In this document: positions 1-8,601 of the stretch, one piece after another
How the letters are laid out: each line of letters starts with the position of its first letter
Numbering within the stretch: the first letter of the stretch is position 1
Assembly: GCA_029776065.1 (NCBI GenBank)
Contig: JARVJP010000011.1
Location: forward strand, 402,961-466,960
Length of the DNA stretch: 64,000 bases
Direction of reading: 5' to 3'
Origin: Nitrososphaeria archaeon
GTDB lineage: Archaea; Thermoproteota; Nitrososphaeria; JACIWG01
Position numbers and translations under genes: made by a program
Notes under the pieces: generated by a model
Seen by the model: only the letters and a program-made list of their open reading frames with translations
The model's database searches: none
What the model was told of the DNA's origin: nothing

Positions 1-311
1 GTCACCTTTATAGGAACACTCCACTTGCCAAGTGAATCCAAGTAGTTTCTAACAAATCTAAAATCATGTAGTTTAATATGTTCCTTGGGCGTTTCTATTG
101 GTTCCACCTTAGACCTTATGAACACGCCTCGGTTATTTCTACCCAAGCCGGGAAGGGTGTCAAAATACCCTATCATGTCAGACCTTTGTTCACCATCAGA
201 AACTATGTCTATATTATGTTTAAGTTGCATCTCTACCATCCTCTTAATCGACTCCTCTATGTCCCCTCTTAGTTTTGGGAAGCTTCCTACAACCGTCTTC
301 AAGATCTGCAT
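1..311 (-). CDS. MetE-family (core methionine synthase-like) protein, 3' part cut by window edge
   Basis: The frame from the ATG at 309-311 runs leftward off the window for 103 codons without a stop. The N-terminus reads MQILKTVVGSFPK, the conserved opening of cobalamin-independent methionine synthase catalytic domains, followed by a stretch containing VSDGEQRSDM, also typical of the family. The zinc-binding His/Cys residues would lie beyond the edge, so activity cannot be judged. It follows the inositol-phosphate synthase gene by 49 bases on the same strand and may share its transcript. With the pair at 5.4-7.6 kb this is a third MetE-fold protein in the window. No alternative ATG/GTG/TTG exists upstream in frame. 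The family call is firm; the methyl donor and substrate are not known. Confidence 0.8.
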   Translation of the reverse strand, partial: MQILKTVVGSFPKLRGDIEESIKRMVEMQLKHNIDIVSDGEQRSDMIGYFDTLPGLGRNNRGVFIRSKVEPIETPKEHIKLHDFRFVRNYLDSLGKWSVPIKV

Positions 312-360
312 GCGAAAAGTGGTGATATTGCCCTGTTTTATAAGCCTTGAGTTTTGAACA

Positions 361-1419
361 TTACATTTTTATTAAGATGTCAGGTTTTTTAGCAAGCCAA
401 GCCTTTATCCACTCAGCTGCCTCCTCATCACTTGCTGCTTGAACAGGGGGATGTTTGAAGTAGAATGCACACACCTCATTTATCGGACCACTTTCTCCTC
501 TATCCAAAGCTACCTTTGCAAGCCTAGTCGCGTCCATCGCGCTATAAGCAAACATAGACTTGTCATCTACCGACAGCTTGACATCTAGTGTGACAGGGAA
601 TCCTGCATAGCTCTGTCCTTTAACATATATGAAAGCAACTTTTGTATTCCCTAAGAATGGGACGTAGTCGCTGGGCCCGATTCTAACTCCAATATCATAT
701 GGTAGAACTGATGTGACTGCCTTTGTTTTACTCTCCCTTTTACTGACCAGTCGATTCTCATCCATCATGTTTTGGAAGTCAGTGTTTCCCCCAACATTAA
801 GTTGATATGTCTCGATTACTTCAACATTTCTCAATTTAAAGAGTCTAACCAGTGTTCTATGCAATACTGTTGCACCAATTTGACCTTTAACATCGTCGCC
901 AAGTATGGGTAGGTTTGCCTCCTTGAACTTCTTACCCCATGACCCATCACTTGCTATAAATGCTGGTATTGTGTTTATGAACGCAACACCTGCTTTTAAC
1001 GCGACTTCAGCGTAGAACCTTGTTGCTTTCTCGCTACCGACAGGTAGTAAGCTAAGAAGGACGTCTGCACCTTTAACGATCTCCACAGCCTCCTCTAAGG
1101 AGCAACCCTTTCTCAGAGGCTTTATGATGTTTTCCATGTGTTTTGCTACGCCGTCTAACACAGGGCCACAGCTCACTTTAACACCTGTCTTATCGACGTC
1201 AGCAAACTTTGGTGTTATGTTAGGTTCTGCGAAGATCGCCTCAGACAAGTCTTTCCCTACCTTGTTCCTGTTGACATCGAAGGCAGCGACGAATTCTACA
1301 TCAGATACTTTATATCCTCCAAGAGAGGTTTCATCTTTTCCTCTGTAATAATATGGCGACTGAACTACTGCAGAAGCGGTGTTTCCAACACCTGCTAGCG
1401 CAACCTTGATCTTAGACAT
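361..1419 (-). CDS. ino1: Inositol-1-phosphate synthase
   Basis: NAD-dependent isomerisation of glucose-6-phosphate to inositol phosphate (EC 5.5.1.4), the first step to archaeal inositol phospholipids and, in some thermophiles, di-myo-inositol phosphate. The 352-residue length fits archaeal enzymes. The N-terminus ALAGVGNTASAVVQ is the nucleotide-binding glycine-rich loop, followed by YYYRG and later GDDVKGQIGATVLHR and NVGGNTDFQNM, the hallmark catalytic segments. The start ATG lies about 28 bases downstream of a TATA element (1444-1451 read on the minus strand), so the message is probably leaderless. It is divergent from a PadR-type regulator, which is a possible but unproven controller. 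Confidence 0.93.
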   Translation of the reverse strand: MSKIKVALAGVGNTASAVVQSPYYYRGKDETSLGGYKVSDVEFVAAFDVNRNKVGKDLSEAIFAEPNITPKFADVDKTGVKVSCGPVLDGVAKHMENIIKPLRKGCSLEEAVEIVKGADVLLSLLPVGSEKATRFYAEVALKAGVAFINTIPAFIASDGSWGKKFKEANLPILGDDVKGQIGATVLHRTLVRLFKLRNVEVIETYQLNVGGNTDFQNMMDENRLVSKRESKTKAVTSVLPYDIGVRIGPSDYVPFLGNTKVAFIYVKGQSYAGFPVTLDVKLSVDDKSMFAYSAMDATRLAKVALDRGESGPINEVCAFYFKHPPVQAASDEEAAEWIKAWLAKKPDILIKM

Positions 1420-1443
1420 GTTTATAACTATAAATATTTATGG

Positions 1444-1469
1444 ATATAAATATTTCCAAGCTTAAATAT
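1444..1469. promoter_or_regulatory. Divergent TATA elements for ino1 and the PadR gene
   Basis: On the minus strand ATTTATAT (1444-1451) is centred about 28 bases before the ino1 ATG. On the plus strand TTAAATAT (1462-1469) is centred about 25 bases before the PadR ATG at 1491. Both spacings place transcription starts at or next to the start codons, typical of leaderless archaeal genes. A regulator bound between them could control both directions. Confidence 0.6.
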
Positions 1470-1490
1470 TAATATGCTTTAATTAAAGCG

Positions 1491-1793
1491 ATGGGGAAAC
1501 CTCTTAATCGACTCACTTCATCACTGACCTTAAACAATTTGTGGCTTTATATAATAAAGTTGTTAGTGGAAAGGCCTATGTTCAGTAGAGAACTTTACAA
1601 AGCTTTAAGAGATAAATACAGTATTAAAGCTGACCTCATCACAGTGTACTCAGTATTATACAGGTTGGAAAAGGAAGGCTACATACTTCGAAGCGGTTCA
1701 TATAGGAAGTATTATGAAGTAACAGAGAAGGGAAAGAAGGAGTTTCAAGAGGGCTTAAAATTATTAGAGAACACTCTGGCTCTTTTAAAGTGA
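1491..1793 (+). CDS. PadR-like winged-helix transcriptional regulator
   Basis: A 100-residue DNA-binding protein. From about residue 24 the sequence follows the PadR pattern: a helix with RPMFSRELYKALRD, a recognition-helix segment around ITVYSVLYRLEKEGYI, and a wing with YYEVTEKGKKEF. PadR proteins usually repress nearby genes and respond to small ligands or stress. The ligand is unknown. The ATG sits about 25 bases after a TATA box, so the transcript is likely leaderless. The divergent ino1 gene is the obvious candidate target, with autoregulation also likely; both are inferences from position. Confidence 0.8.
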   Translation: MGKPLNRLTSSLTLNNLWLYIIKLLVERPMFSRELYKALRDKYSIKADLITVYSVLYRLEKEGYILRSGSYRKYYEVTEKGKKEFQEGLKLLENTLALLK

Positions 1794-1837
1794 AAACTTA
1801 ATTCGCAGAGTAACTTACAAATAGCGGTGGTTTAGTG

Positions 1838-2335
1838 ATGAAGATAGGTATCGTTGGGGATTCACATGACAACCTAAATGCGATCAAGGAATCCATCTCC
1901 CTTCTAAATGCGGAAAAAGTTGACTACCTGCTTCACACAGGAGATATGGTGAGCCCTTTTTCAGCTAAACTCTTCCTTAGATTTGATTCAAAGTCTTTTT
2001 TCACCTTTGGGAACAACGATGGTGAAAGGCTTATGCTTAAACAGACCCTTTCAGAATCAGAGAACTGCAAATTGATATGGCCTAAGTCAACATTTACAAT
2101 AAATCAATATAGAATTGTGCTCACACATGGTGAAGATGAAGAGATTATTGAAGCCTTAGGACAAAGTGGTGCGTTCGACCTTATAGCCTACGGGCACTGG
2201 CATAGGCCGGTCAACAAAAAGTTAGGCAATTGCCTCGTCGTGAACCCAGGAGAGCTCTGCGGGTATCTAAGTGGGAAATCGACCTTGGCTATAGTAGACA
2301 TGGAGAAAAGACAAACTAGAATAATAGAACTCTGA
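1838..2335 (+). CDS. YfcE/MJ0936-type metallophosphoesterase
   Basis: A 165-residue calcineurin-like phosphodiesterase of the YfcE/MJ0936 type. All metal-binding motifs are visible: GDSHDN near the N-terminus (D-x-H), HTGDMV (G-D), GNND, THGE and YGHWHRP (G-H-x-H). The C-terminus contains NPGELCGYL, where family members commonly have NPGS. Members hydrolyse phosphodiesters with two metal ions, but the natural substrate is unknown. The ATG at 1838 is preferred to a GTG one codon upstream because the protein then begins with MKIGIVGDSH, as in relatives. It stands 42 bases after the PadR gene stop. Confidence 0.85.
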   Translation: MKIGIVGDSHDNLNAIKESISLLNAEKVDYLLHTGDMVSPFSAKLFLRFDSKSFFTFGNNDGERLMLKQTLSESENCKLIWPKSTFTINQYRIVLTHGEDEEIIEALGQSGAFDLIAYGHWHRPVNKKLGNCLVVNPGELCGYLSGKSTLAIVDMEKRQTRIIEL

Positions 2336-2383
2336 TACTCGTAATAAAGAAAGTTTAAAAAATTAAAGGGAATCAACTTTGGT

Positions 2384-3352
2384 GTGAACTTGCCAAAAAT
2401 TTTGATAACCTCCAAGTCGTACGGTGTCCATTGCATGGACGCATTAAGAACTATTGAGAAGTTCGCACAGATAGACAGGAAACCCGTCTCAAGCAGAGAA
2501 GAAACGATTTCCGCGGTAAAAAATTACGATGGCATAATCTTAGGTAATGAAAAGTTAGATAGAGAAGTGATACTTGCTGCAGAGCGTCTAAAGATAATTG
2601 CGAGGCATGGTGTTGGCGTCGACAACATCGATGTCGAAGCAGCGACAGAAAAAGGGATTGTTGTAACATACACTCCTTTGGCAAACTCCGACTCTGTAGC
2701 AGAATATGCTGTGATGTTGGTCCTCGCATCTTTAAGGCAGTTTCAAAAGGTAACGAAAGAAATGTTGAATGGGAATTGGATTCGTTTCCTAGGTCATGAG
2801 TTAATGGATAAAACGGTTGGTATAGTTGGTTTTGGTGCAATAGGAAGAAGAGTTGCAAAGAAGTTATCAGGCTTTAGCGTTCGATTGATCGTTTATGATC
2901 CATATGTTGAGGAAGAAGAAATCAGAAAATGTGGTGTGGAACCAGTCAGCCTCGAAACCCTACTGAGTTCCTCGGATGTAGTTACTTTGCATTTATCGCT
3001 TACTAATGAAACAAAGAATCTAATAAATGATAGTCGAATAAAGCTTATGAAGAAAAGCGCTTTCCTAATCAACACGTCAAGAGGGGGGATCATCGACGAA
3101 CCTGCCCTTGTTAACGCTCTTAGAAGTGGGTGCATCGCTGGAGCTGCATTAGATGTCTTTGAACAAGAACCGCTAAGCAAGGACAGTCCGATTCATAAAT
3201 TAGATAACGTTATACTATCTCCCCACATGGCTAATTTCACAATAGAGGCTCTCTCTAGAATGGACATGATGAATGCTAAAGACTTGGAGCTATTCTTTAA
3301 AGGCCAAAGGCCAATACATATGGTGAATCCAAGAATATTCAGGTTAAAGTAA
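2384..3352 (+). CDS. serA: D-3-phosphoglycerate dehydrogenase-like 2-hydroxyacid dehydrogenase
   Basis: NAD-dependent D-2-hydroxyacid dehydrogenase, 322 residues, most like phosphoglycerate dehydrogenase, the first step of serine synthesis. Seen: [11 protein letters not shown] (substrate-loop Arg region), the Rossmann motif [25 protein letters not shown], and the catalytic His in SPHMANF. It lacks the C-terminal ACT or intervening domains of long bacterial SerA, so it would be the short, probably serine-insensitive type. Another 2-hydroxyacid substrate cannot be ruled out. The start is GTG at 2384, about 27 bases after an A/T-rich TATA-like tract (2351-2362), suggesting a leaderless message. 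Confidence 0.8.
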   Translation: MNLPKILITSKSYGVHCMDALRTIEKFAQIDRKPVSSREETISAVKNYDGIILGNEKLDREVILAAERLKIIARHGVGVDNIDVEAATEKGIVVTYTPLANSDSVAEYAVMLVLASLRQFQKVTKEMLNGNWIRFLGHELMDKTVGIVGFGAIGRRVAKKLSGFSVRLIVYDPYVEEEEIRKCGVEPVSLETLLSSSDVVTLHLSLTNETKNLINDSRIKLMKKSAFLINTSRGGIIDEPALVNALRSGCIAGAALDVFEQEPLSKDSPIHKLDNVILSPHMANFTIEALSRMDMMNAKDLELFFKGQRPIHMVNPRIFRLK

Positions 3353-3466
3353 AACTGTGAGATACAATATTTATGATTCGTCCTTAAGCCCCTTATCAGT
3401 TAAGTATTAAACCTAAATTAGGAATATGCCAAAGAATTTATTTCAGGTAGCGTACAGTAAACATAC

Positions 3467-4264
3467 ATGGTTGATAGTAAAGGGTTGAATTCGAAAGCAT
3501 TAAAGATAAACTTGGAAGAATACAAAAGCGTCTTTGTAGTAGGCGACTTGCATGGTGAACTTGAAACATTCCATAAAATAGTTGAATCTTGGAGAAAGGA
3601 AAAGGATTCGTGCTTAATCTTCCTCGGAGACTATGCTGATCGAGGAGCAAACGGATTAGAAATAATTGAATGTTTAATGAAGCTAGAAGGAAAAAATGTT
3701 GTGAAATTAAAGGGCAACCATGAAGACTACTCTCCTTCAGGTCAGCCAAGATTTTATCCGTGCACACTCATTCAAGAAGTGGAGCGAAAATACAACTGGA
3801 ATACTTACTTTGAACAAAAATTATTTCCGTTCTTCTCAAACTTGTACCTGACAGCGTATATCCCGACACAAATACTCTTTGTTCACGGAGGAATAAGTAG
3901 CAAGATTAAGAGTATAAAAGATCTGATAGAGCCCACGAAAGAAATTGAGGAAGATCTGCTCTGGAGCGACCCAGTAGAATATGAGGGTGAACACTCTAAT
4001 ATGAGAGGCGCAGGAGTCGAATTTGGGAAGGATGTAACCGAGAAGGTACTACATAACCTAGGAATGAATATGATCGTAAGGAGTCATCAACCAGACATAG
4101 CCGCCTCAGGCCCAAATATCTCGCATAATGGAAAGGTTATAACAATTTCTTCGACCGGAATTTATGGAGGAAGACCTCATTATTTAAAAATTGAAACTTC
4201 AAAAATAAAAGAGTTAAAAATAATACCAAAAAACGTAACAGACTGTGTTAATTATGTAGAATGA
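3467..4264 (+). CDS. PPP-family serine/threonine protein phosphatase
   Basis: A 265-residue two-metal protein phosphatase of the PPP (PP1/PP2A) family. The full motif set is present in order: GDLHGE, GDYADRGANG, LKGNHED, FVHGGISS, LLWSDP, RGAGVEFG and RSHQP. The GDYADRG and GNHE blocks hold the metal ligands and catalytic His. Archaeal PPP enzymes dephosphorylate Ser/Thr proteins, but targets here are unknown. It stands alone, about 115 bases after the dehydrogenase gene, and is followed by a long non-coding stretch. No transmembrane segment or regulatory domain is visible. Confidence 0.9.
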   Translation: MVDSKGLNSKALKINLEEYKSVFVVGDLHGELETFHKIVESWRKEKDSCLIFLGDYADRGANGLEIIECLMKLEGKNVVKLKGNHEDYSPSGQPRFYPCTLIQEVERKYNWNTYFEQKLFPFFSNLYLTAYIPTQILFVHGGISSKIKSIKDLIEPTKEIEEDLLWSDPVEYEGEHSNMRGAGVEFGKDVTEKVLHNLGMNMIVRSHQPDIAASGPNISHNGKVITISSTGIYGGRPHYLKIETSKIKELKIIPKNVTDCVNYVE

Positions 4265-4718
4265 AAATTTGAATGTTTGATTCTATAAACTTCTTTGGTT
4301 GATTGGATAAGTCGAAAAGACTTTTCCGCTAAACGCTGCACATATTATAGTACTTCCTATCAAATTAAGTTCTTTAATTTTACCATTTTCTTTACATATA
4401 GTTAATAATGTTCGGATGGTAAAAGTATGCCTTTTCTTTCCTAAAAGTAAAGTTCATGCTGTTGAATGATCCATTCATTTTTATTCACCTTTTATATACA
4501 ATGCTCTATAATGTTACCTATAATAGATTGGTGAGTTTGGCTTATATGTCTAGGGTAGTTGAAGAGTAGCAAGGAGCTAACAGAACTATCGCTTCGTCTA
4601 ATAAGCTTAAAGAGTGGTTTGTATATTTGATTGTGATAAAGGTTCCATTTTTGAAAGTTGACTTTTTAAGTAGTAATATTTTTATACTAAGAAAAATTAG
4701 TATAATTTAGTGGTATAG
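4265..4718. other. Intergenic stretch with no supported gene
   Basis: No convincing coding frame is present. A frame from the ATG at 4546 is stopped by TAG at 4567-4569 and then stays open to TAG at 4708-4710; without homology evidence this is treated as chance or as decayed sequence. A/T-rich elements around 4680-4705 probably hold the promoter of the following toxin-antitoxin pair. Confidence 0.5.
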
Positions 4719-4949
4719 TTGGCCAAATACGTGACAGTCTCAGCCAAAATTGATGAAGAGCTTAGGAAAAAGCTTATTGAATTAGGTATAAAACCTTCAG
4801 AAGTTATCAAGAGATCACTTGAAAAAGAAGTAGAAGAAAGAATGAGACAACTTCTTCATAAAAAAGCTGAGAAAGCAAGCGAGATAATATTAAAGGTTGG
4901 GAAGGACGCGTGGATCAAAGCTATAAGGGAGAGTAGAGAACAGAGATGA
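4719..4949 (+). CDS. vapB: VapB-type antitoxin
   Basis: A 76-residue protein that should neutralise the toxin encoded next to it and repress their shared promoter. The N-terminal half (VTVSAKIDEELRKKLIE, then a helix with PSEVIKRSLEKEVEE) has the beta-strand plus two-helix layout of ribbon-helix-helix antitoxins; the C-terminal 30 residues are helical and would wrap the toxin. The start is TTG at 4719; no ATG lies near. Its stop overlaps the toxin ATG by four bases (ATGA), the usual translational coupling of such pairs. Confidence 0.75.
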   Translation: MAKYVTVSAKIDEELRKKLIELGIKPSEVIKRSLEKEVEERMRQLLHKKAEKASEIILKVGKDAWIKAIRESREQR

Positions 4950-5332
4950 ATCTCTTCGATTCATCTACTATAATAAACTTATGTGGAGAGAAGAAAATAG
5001 AAAAATTGTTTGAGGGCTGGACATTAAATTTGGCTTTTTATGAGTTAGGAAACGCTGTATGGAAACAAGTTCATGTTTACAAAGCGATAACAGATGATGA
5101 AGCTAACACCGTGTTAGACCCTTTGATAGAAATCTTCAGGAAGCTAAAGAAGCCGGAAGCTGAAGACGCCTTCGAAATATTAAAAATAGCTTTGAAAGAA
5201 AGCATATCTTTTTACGATGCTTCATATGTTTATGCTGCTAAGGAAAACGATTTAACATTGGTAACTGATGACAAACAACTATATAAAGTAAGTAAGAAAT
5301 ATGTTAGGACCATAACAAGCAGCGAACTTTAG
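4946..5332 (+). CDS. vapC: VapC-type PIN-domain ribonuclease toxin
   Basis: A 128-residue PIN-domain protein. The acidic residues expected to bind Mg2+ are visible: D5 in LFDSST, Glu in AFYELGNAVWK, Asp in FYDASYVYAA and Asp in VTDDKQLY. VapC toxins cleave RNA, often tRNA or rRNA; the target here is unknown. It overlaps the antitoxin gene by four bases and nothing suggests inactivation. The pair lies between a long gene-poor stretch and the methionine synthase genes, consistent with an accessory module. Confidence 0.85.
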   Translation: MNLFDSSTIINLCGEKKIEKLFEGWTLNLAFYELGNAVWKQVHVYKAITDDEANTVLDPLIEIFRKLKKPEAEDAFEILKIALKESISFYDASYVYAAKENDLTLVTDDKQLYKVSKKYVRTITSSEL

Positions 5333-5421
5333 CAAATTCACGTTACATCAATAGAGTGCTTTACATTTGTCGATTTATTGATAGACAAACTTTTTGTATA
5401 TTATCATTAAAGTGGACTTGT

Positions 5422-6378
5422 ATGCATGTAAAGATTTTCCTTTCAGGTATCCATTCAAGATCAGAAGATCTTATTGATAAAACGCGAAATTACGAGAAAG
5501 GATTAACCTCTTACTCTGAACTAGAAGATGCCTTCAAAAGTGACACCTCTAAACTAATCAAATTGCAGTTGTCCCTCAGGTTTTATGCTATATCCGATGG
5601 CTCATTGAAATGGCAAGATCCGATTAGGCCATTTATAGAAAGCCTTGAAGGAGTTCGACTGGGAGGATATTCCAGATGGTTTAAAACTAACACTTTTTAT
5701 AGGAAACCAGTTATATACAAGCGAATCAGCTTAAAGGAAGAAGTCTTTCCTAATTATTGCTTCAATTACTTAATTCCATCAGATCAAATTAGATTGATCA
5801 TGTTGCCAGGGCCTTTCACTTTATCCACACTATCGACTAATCATTATTATAACAACTTTAATGAACTAATGTGCGCTTATTCGAATGCGTTATCCGATCT
5901 GTTAAAGAGGGTAGGCGGAGGAAGAAGATTCTTACTAGTTCTTCAAGAACCCTCACTGGCCTATGAAGATTTAAAACCTCGCTTGACTCAATTCTCTAAG
6001 ATTCGTGAAGCCTTGTCTATCATTACTGATCTGTCTTCTGATACTGTCATCCACACTTTTTTTGGAGATATTCGTGATATTATTAGTCTGTTTGCTGGTA
6101 TGGAGACTGCCACTATTGGGTTAGACTTGGTAGAAACCCCATTAGATCATATTGATAGCTTTAAAGTACGTCGTTTTGCATTTGGTATATTGAACTCGTT
6201 TAACCCCTTTAGGGAACCAAAAAGTTTCATCAGACAGTGTAATGAACTATTTAGACGATTAGACCTCGAAGAAATTTCATTGATGCCTAACACGGACCTA
6301 AGATATCTTCCTCGACCTTATGCAGATAGAAAGTTGAATGAATTAAGTCTGCTGAAAAAGAAACTAGAGGTGGTTTGA
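5422..6378 (+). CDS. MetE N-terminal-domain-like protein (split methionine synthase partner)
   Basis: A 318-residue protein matching the N-terminal, non-catalytic barrel of MetE: GIHSRSEDLIDKTRNYEKG near the start, then a TIM-barrel-like body with LPGPFTLS and VLQEPSLAYEDL. The positions that bind zinc in the catalytic barrel are not kept (HTFFGD instead of H-x-C, and NTDLRYLPR instead of a Cys loop), as expected for this domain. It presumably pairs with the catalytic subunit encoded immediately downstream. The ATG at 5422 is preferred over the GTG at 5356 because homology-like sequence begins there. The last codons GAG GTG GTT TGA double as the ribosome-binding region of the next gene. Confidence 0.75.
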   Translation: MHVKIFLSGIHSRSEDLIDKTRNYEKGLTSYSELEDAFKSDTSKLIKLQLSLRFYAISDGSLKWQDPIRPFIESLEGVRLGGYSRWFKTNTFYRKPVIYKRISLKEEVFPNYCFNYLIPSDQIRLIMLPGPFTLSTLSTNHYYNNFNELMCAYSNALSDLLKRVGGGRRFLLVLQEPSLAYEDLKPRLTQFSKIREALSIITDLSSDTVIHTFFGDIRDIISLFAGMETATIGLDLVETPLDHIDSFKVRRFAFGILNSFNPFREPKSFIRQCNELFRRLDLEEISLMPNTDLRYLPRPYADRKLNELSLLKKKLEVV

Positions 6379-6379
6379 C

Positions 6380-7555
6380 ATATTTAGCACACAAGAGATC
6401 GGTAGTCTCCCCAAGCCTAGCTGGTTTCTAAAAAGCTTAAAAGGTCTGCCACTTCAAGAAACTGACATAAAAGAGGCTGAATATTGGGGTACAACCTTGG
6501 AGATCGAAGATCTAAATGGCCTTCTGAAGTTATTCAGCGAACCTTATTCTCATGAAAAGGTTCAAATGATAAAGGAGTGGGCTGTTAAATATGCTATCCG
6601 ATTTCTTGAATCGACAGGGCTTGGCAGAGTGTACACAGGTGAAGTGCTAAGAGTTGAGATGTATGAGCACCCTATTAGTAAGATTGAAGGCTTTAAATTC
6701 TTAGGTAGAGTGCAATCGCTTGACAATAAATACTACAATGTCGCATCTGTTATAGCTCCTGTTAGAAGAAGGCAAGACATCTACATTGAAGAATTCCAAA
6801 TTGCGAATAAGGTGGCAAGGAAACAGTTAAAGGTACCAATAACCGGGCCGTATACACTTGCTGATTGGTCTCTGAATAATTATTACTTTTATAAGCATAT
6901 AAAATCAGCGAACTCGATAAAAGAAGCAAAGAAAAGAGCTAAGCGTGAACTGATCTTTGAACTAGCAACTAAGGTCTTAAGACCCGAGATATTGAAACTT
7001 AGAAGAAATGGAGCGTGTTGGATTCAGATAGATGAACCTGCCTTAACTAGCCACTCTGATAAGGAGGAAATGGAACTCTTCACAGAATCATTTAACACCA
7101 TAACAGAAGGAGTGGATGCCACATTCAGTTTACATAACTGCTATAGCAACTACGAAGTTCTATCAAAATATGTTACTGACTTAAAGAAATGTAATCAACT
7201 TTCCCTCGAATTTGCAAATAGGGATTCACTTCGACTTGGGATTCGAAGCGAAGACCGGCCAGGTTATAGCGACCTAAAGTTCTTCGTTGAAAACGGGTTT
7301 AAAGGTGAATTTGGAGTAGGCGTAGTTAACGTACTCGACTATGAGGGTGCGCCTTCTAAGTGGGCCAATGTAGTGGAAAAAACTTTGATCGAATCTCCAG
7401 AACTTATTCGCGATCGTCTGATGTATGCCGCTAAGGTTGTAGGTGATCCTTCTAAGGTCTCTGCAAACCCTGATTGCGGCTTAAGGACGAGAAAAAGTTG
7501 GGTTTTAATAAGGCAAAAGCTGGAAAACATGGTGAAAGGTGCATCGATGTCATAG
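6380..7555 (+). CDS. MetE catalytic-domain protein (methionine synthase), apparent ATA start
   Basis: Transfers a methyl group to homocysteine to form methionine. Zinc ligands are visible: His and Cys in LHNCYSN, Glu in LEFANRDS and Cys in NPDCGLRTR; IDEPALTSH is another signature. Good protein sequence begins at 6383 with FSTQEIGSLPKPSW, the normal N-terminus of this family, but no ATG, GTG or TTG precedes it in frame; the first canonical start (TTG 6497) would remove 39 conserved residues. ATA at 6380-6382 lies where ATG is expected, seven bases after GAGGTG (6367-6372). The methyl donor (methyl-corrinoid or methyl-pterin) is unknown. Function is firm, start uncertain. Confidence 0.75.
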   Translation: MFSTQEIGSLPKPSWFLKSLKGLPLQETDIKEAEYWGTTLEIEDLNGLLKLFSEPYSHEKVQMIKEWAVKYAIRFLESTGLGRVYTGEVLRVEMYEHPISKIEGFKFLGRVQSLDNKYYNVASVIAPVRRRQDIYIEEFQIANKVARKQLKVPITGPYTLADWSLNNYYFYKHIKSANSIKEAKKRAKRELIFELATKVLRPEILKLRRNGACWIQIDEPALTSHSDKEEMELFTESFNTITEGVDATFSLHNCYSNYEVLSKYVTDLKKCNQLSLEFANRDSLRLGIRSEDRPGYSDLKFFVENGFKGEFGVGVVNVLDYEGAPSKWANVVEKTLIESPELIRDRLMYAAKVVGDPSKVSANPDCGLRTRKSWVLIRQKLENMVKGASMS

Positions 7556-7580
7556 TTTTTCGTCGAAGATTAGAGAGGTT

Positions 7581-7607
7581 GTTCTAACATTAGAACACAT
7601 GTTCTAA
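7581..7607. repeat. Three GTTCTAA half-sites in alternating orientation
   Basis: GTTCTAA-CA-TTAGAAC at 7581-7596 is a perfect palindrome, and a third copy GTTCTAA follows at 7601-7607 after four bases. The cluster lies 25 bases after the methionine synthase gene and just before A/T-rich promoter-like sequence of the next gene. It looks like an operator with three half-sites; a hairpin at the end of the upstream transcript is an alternative. Confidence 0.5.
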
Positions 7608-7654
7608 AATATAGTGTTATAATATGAATTATCAAATAAGTAGTGGTGGATGAT

Positions 7655-8500
7655 ATGGAAGGGAAAGTCCGTCTAGCCGTATTATTCGTCTTCATGATAC
7701 TTGTAACTATAGTTCAAGTGGTTGCAATAAATACTACCTTTAGTCAAACCTCCAAAGGCAAGTTTATGGAGCTCTCTATATCAGGCGGTTTTGCCGCTAT
7801 GCAGATTAAGGTAGAGTACTTCAAGGATGGTTTAGTCGTCTACAACAACTCACGAGCCGGTTTCTTCCGTAATGCCACAATACCTGTACAGTTGATGGAT
7901 GAGCTTTATAGCAAGTTGAATGCCTTGATCACGAAATACCCTGCTGGTCTAAAGCTAGAAGCGGAACCCGGCTCTGCTGACTACTTCACATACGTTCTAT
8001 GCGTAAACAGGGACGGAAAGAAAGTTGTGTTTGAATGGGCAGATACAAGTAAATCACCAACGTATCTAAGCGATCTTAGCCATGTTCTTTTTAAAATAAA
8101 TAATTACGTTGTAGGCAATGAAAAGATAATACTTTTGATCGAGACAAGTAAGACTGTATACCAAGTTGGAGAAAAGATGTTCGTTAAGGTGTTAGCCATA
8201 AATCTTGCTTATAATGTCTTTGAATACAATTCACCAACACCATGTAGCCCCAACTTTAGGGTGATGGTTAAAACGCCAGATGGCAGGGAATCAGAGGTCT
8301 CCCCCATAGACTCAGATACTAGTAAGCCCTGTATACAAGTAGTTGAGAAGAGATTTCTAAGTCCCATGTCTATGCTGGTTGAGGACTATGAAATCGAGCT
8401 GGCTAATGTTGGGTTTTACGAAGTCAGAGCAGTTTTCCCCTATGCCCAATGGAGCGAAACAAAATTCCACGACAGTATTATTGTTCAAGTGTCTCCTTAA
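7655..8500 (+). CDS. Secreted or membrane-anchored protein of unknown function
   Basis: 281 residues. The first about 25 residues form a signal peptide or anchor (VRLAVLFVFMILVTIVQVVA), so the rest should lie outside the cell. The body is rich in beta-strand-like segments, with a C-terminal part (ETSKTVYQVGEKMFVKVLAINLAY onward) that resembles an Ig-like fold used in archaeal surface proteins. Cysteines at LCVNRDG, TPCSPN and KPCIQV could form disulphides. No family is recognised. The ATG at 7655 is chosen over GTG 7643 because a GGTGG ribosome site lies just before it. Three repeated half-sites (7581-7607) lie upstream and may control it. Confidence 0.6.
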   Translation: MEGKVRLAVLFVFMILVTIVQVVAINTTFSQTSKGKFMELSISGGFAAMQIKVEYFKDGLVVYNNSRAGFFRNATIPVQLMDELYSKLNALITKYPAGLKLEAEPGSADYFTYVLCVNRDGKKVVFEWADTSKSPTYLSDLSHVLFKINNYVVGNEKIILLIETSKTVYQVGEKMFVKVLAINLAYNVFEYNSPTPCSPNFRVMVKTPDGRESEVSPIDSDTSKPCIQVVEKRFLSPMSMLVEDYEIELANVGFYEVRAVFPYAQWSETKFHDSIIVQVSP

Positions 8501-8601
8501 TTTATAGTGCTTTAAGGGCTTAAACAGAAAACCTTATGTGAGAGCTTACGAGTAACTTACTAATAGAATCGTTTTAAAAGATAGGTCCCATAAGAAAGCC
8601 G

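Noticed and set aside
78..357. Two plus-strand frames of 64 and 90 codons at the left edge
   Set aside because: They lie opposite the MetE-type gene (1-311 minus), whose protein has clear family motifs; the plus-strand peptides have none.
4546..4710. Frame from ATG 4546 with an internal TAG (possible readthrough or pseudogene)
   Set aside because: The peptide after the stop resembles nothing I recognise, and there is no sign of pyrrolysine use; treated as non-coding.
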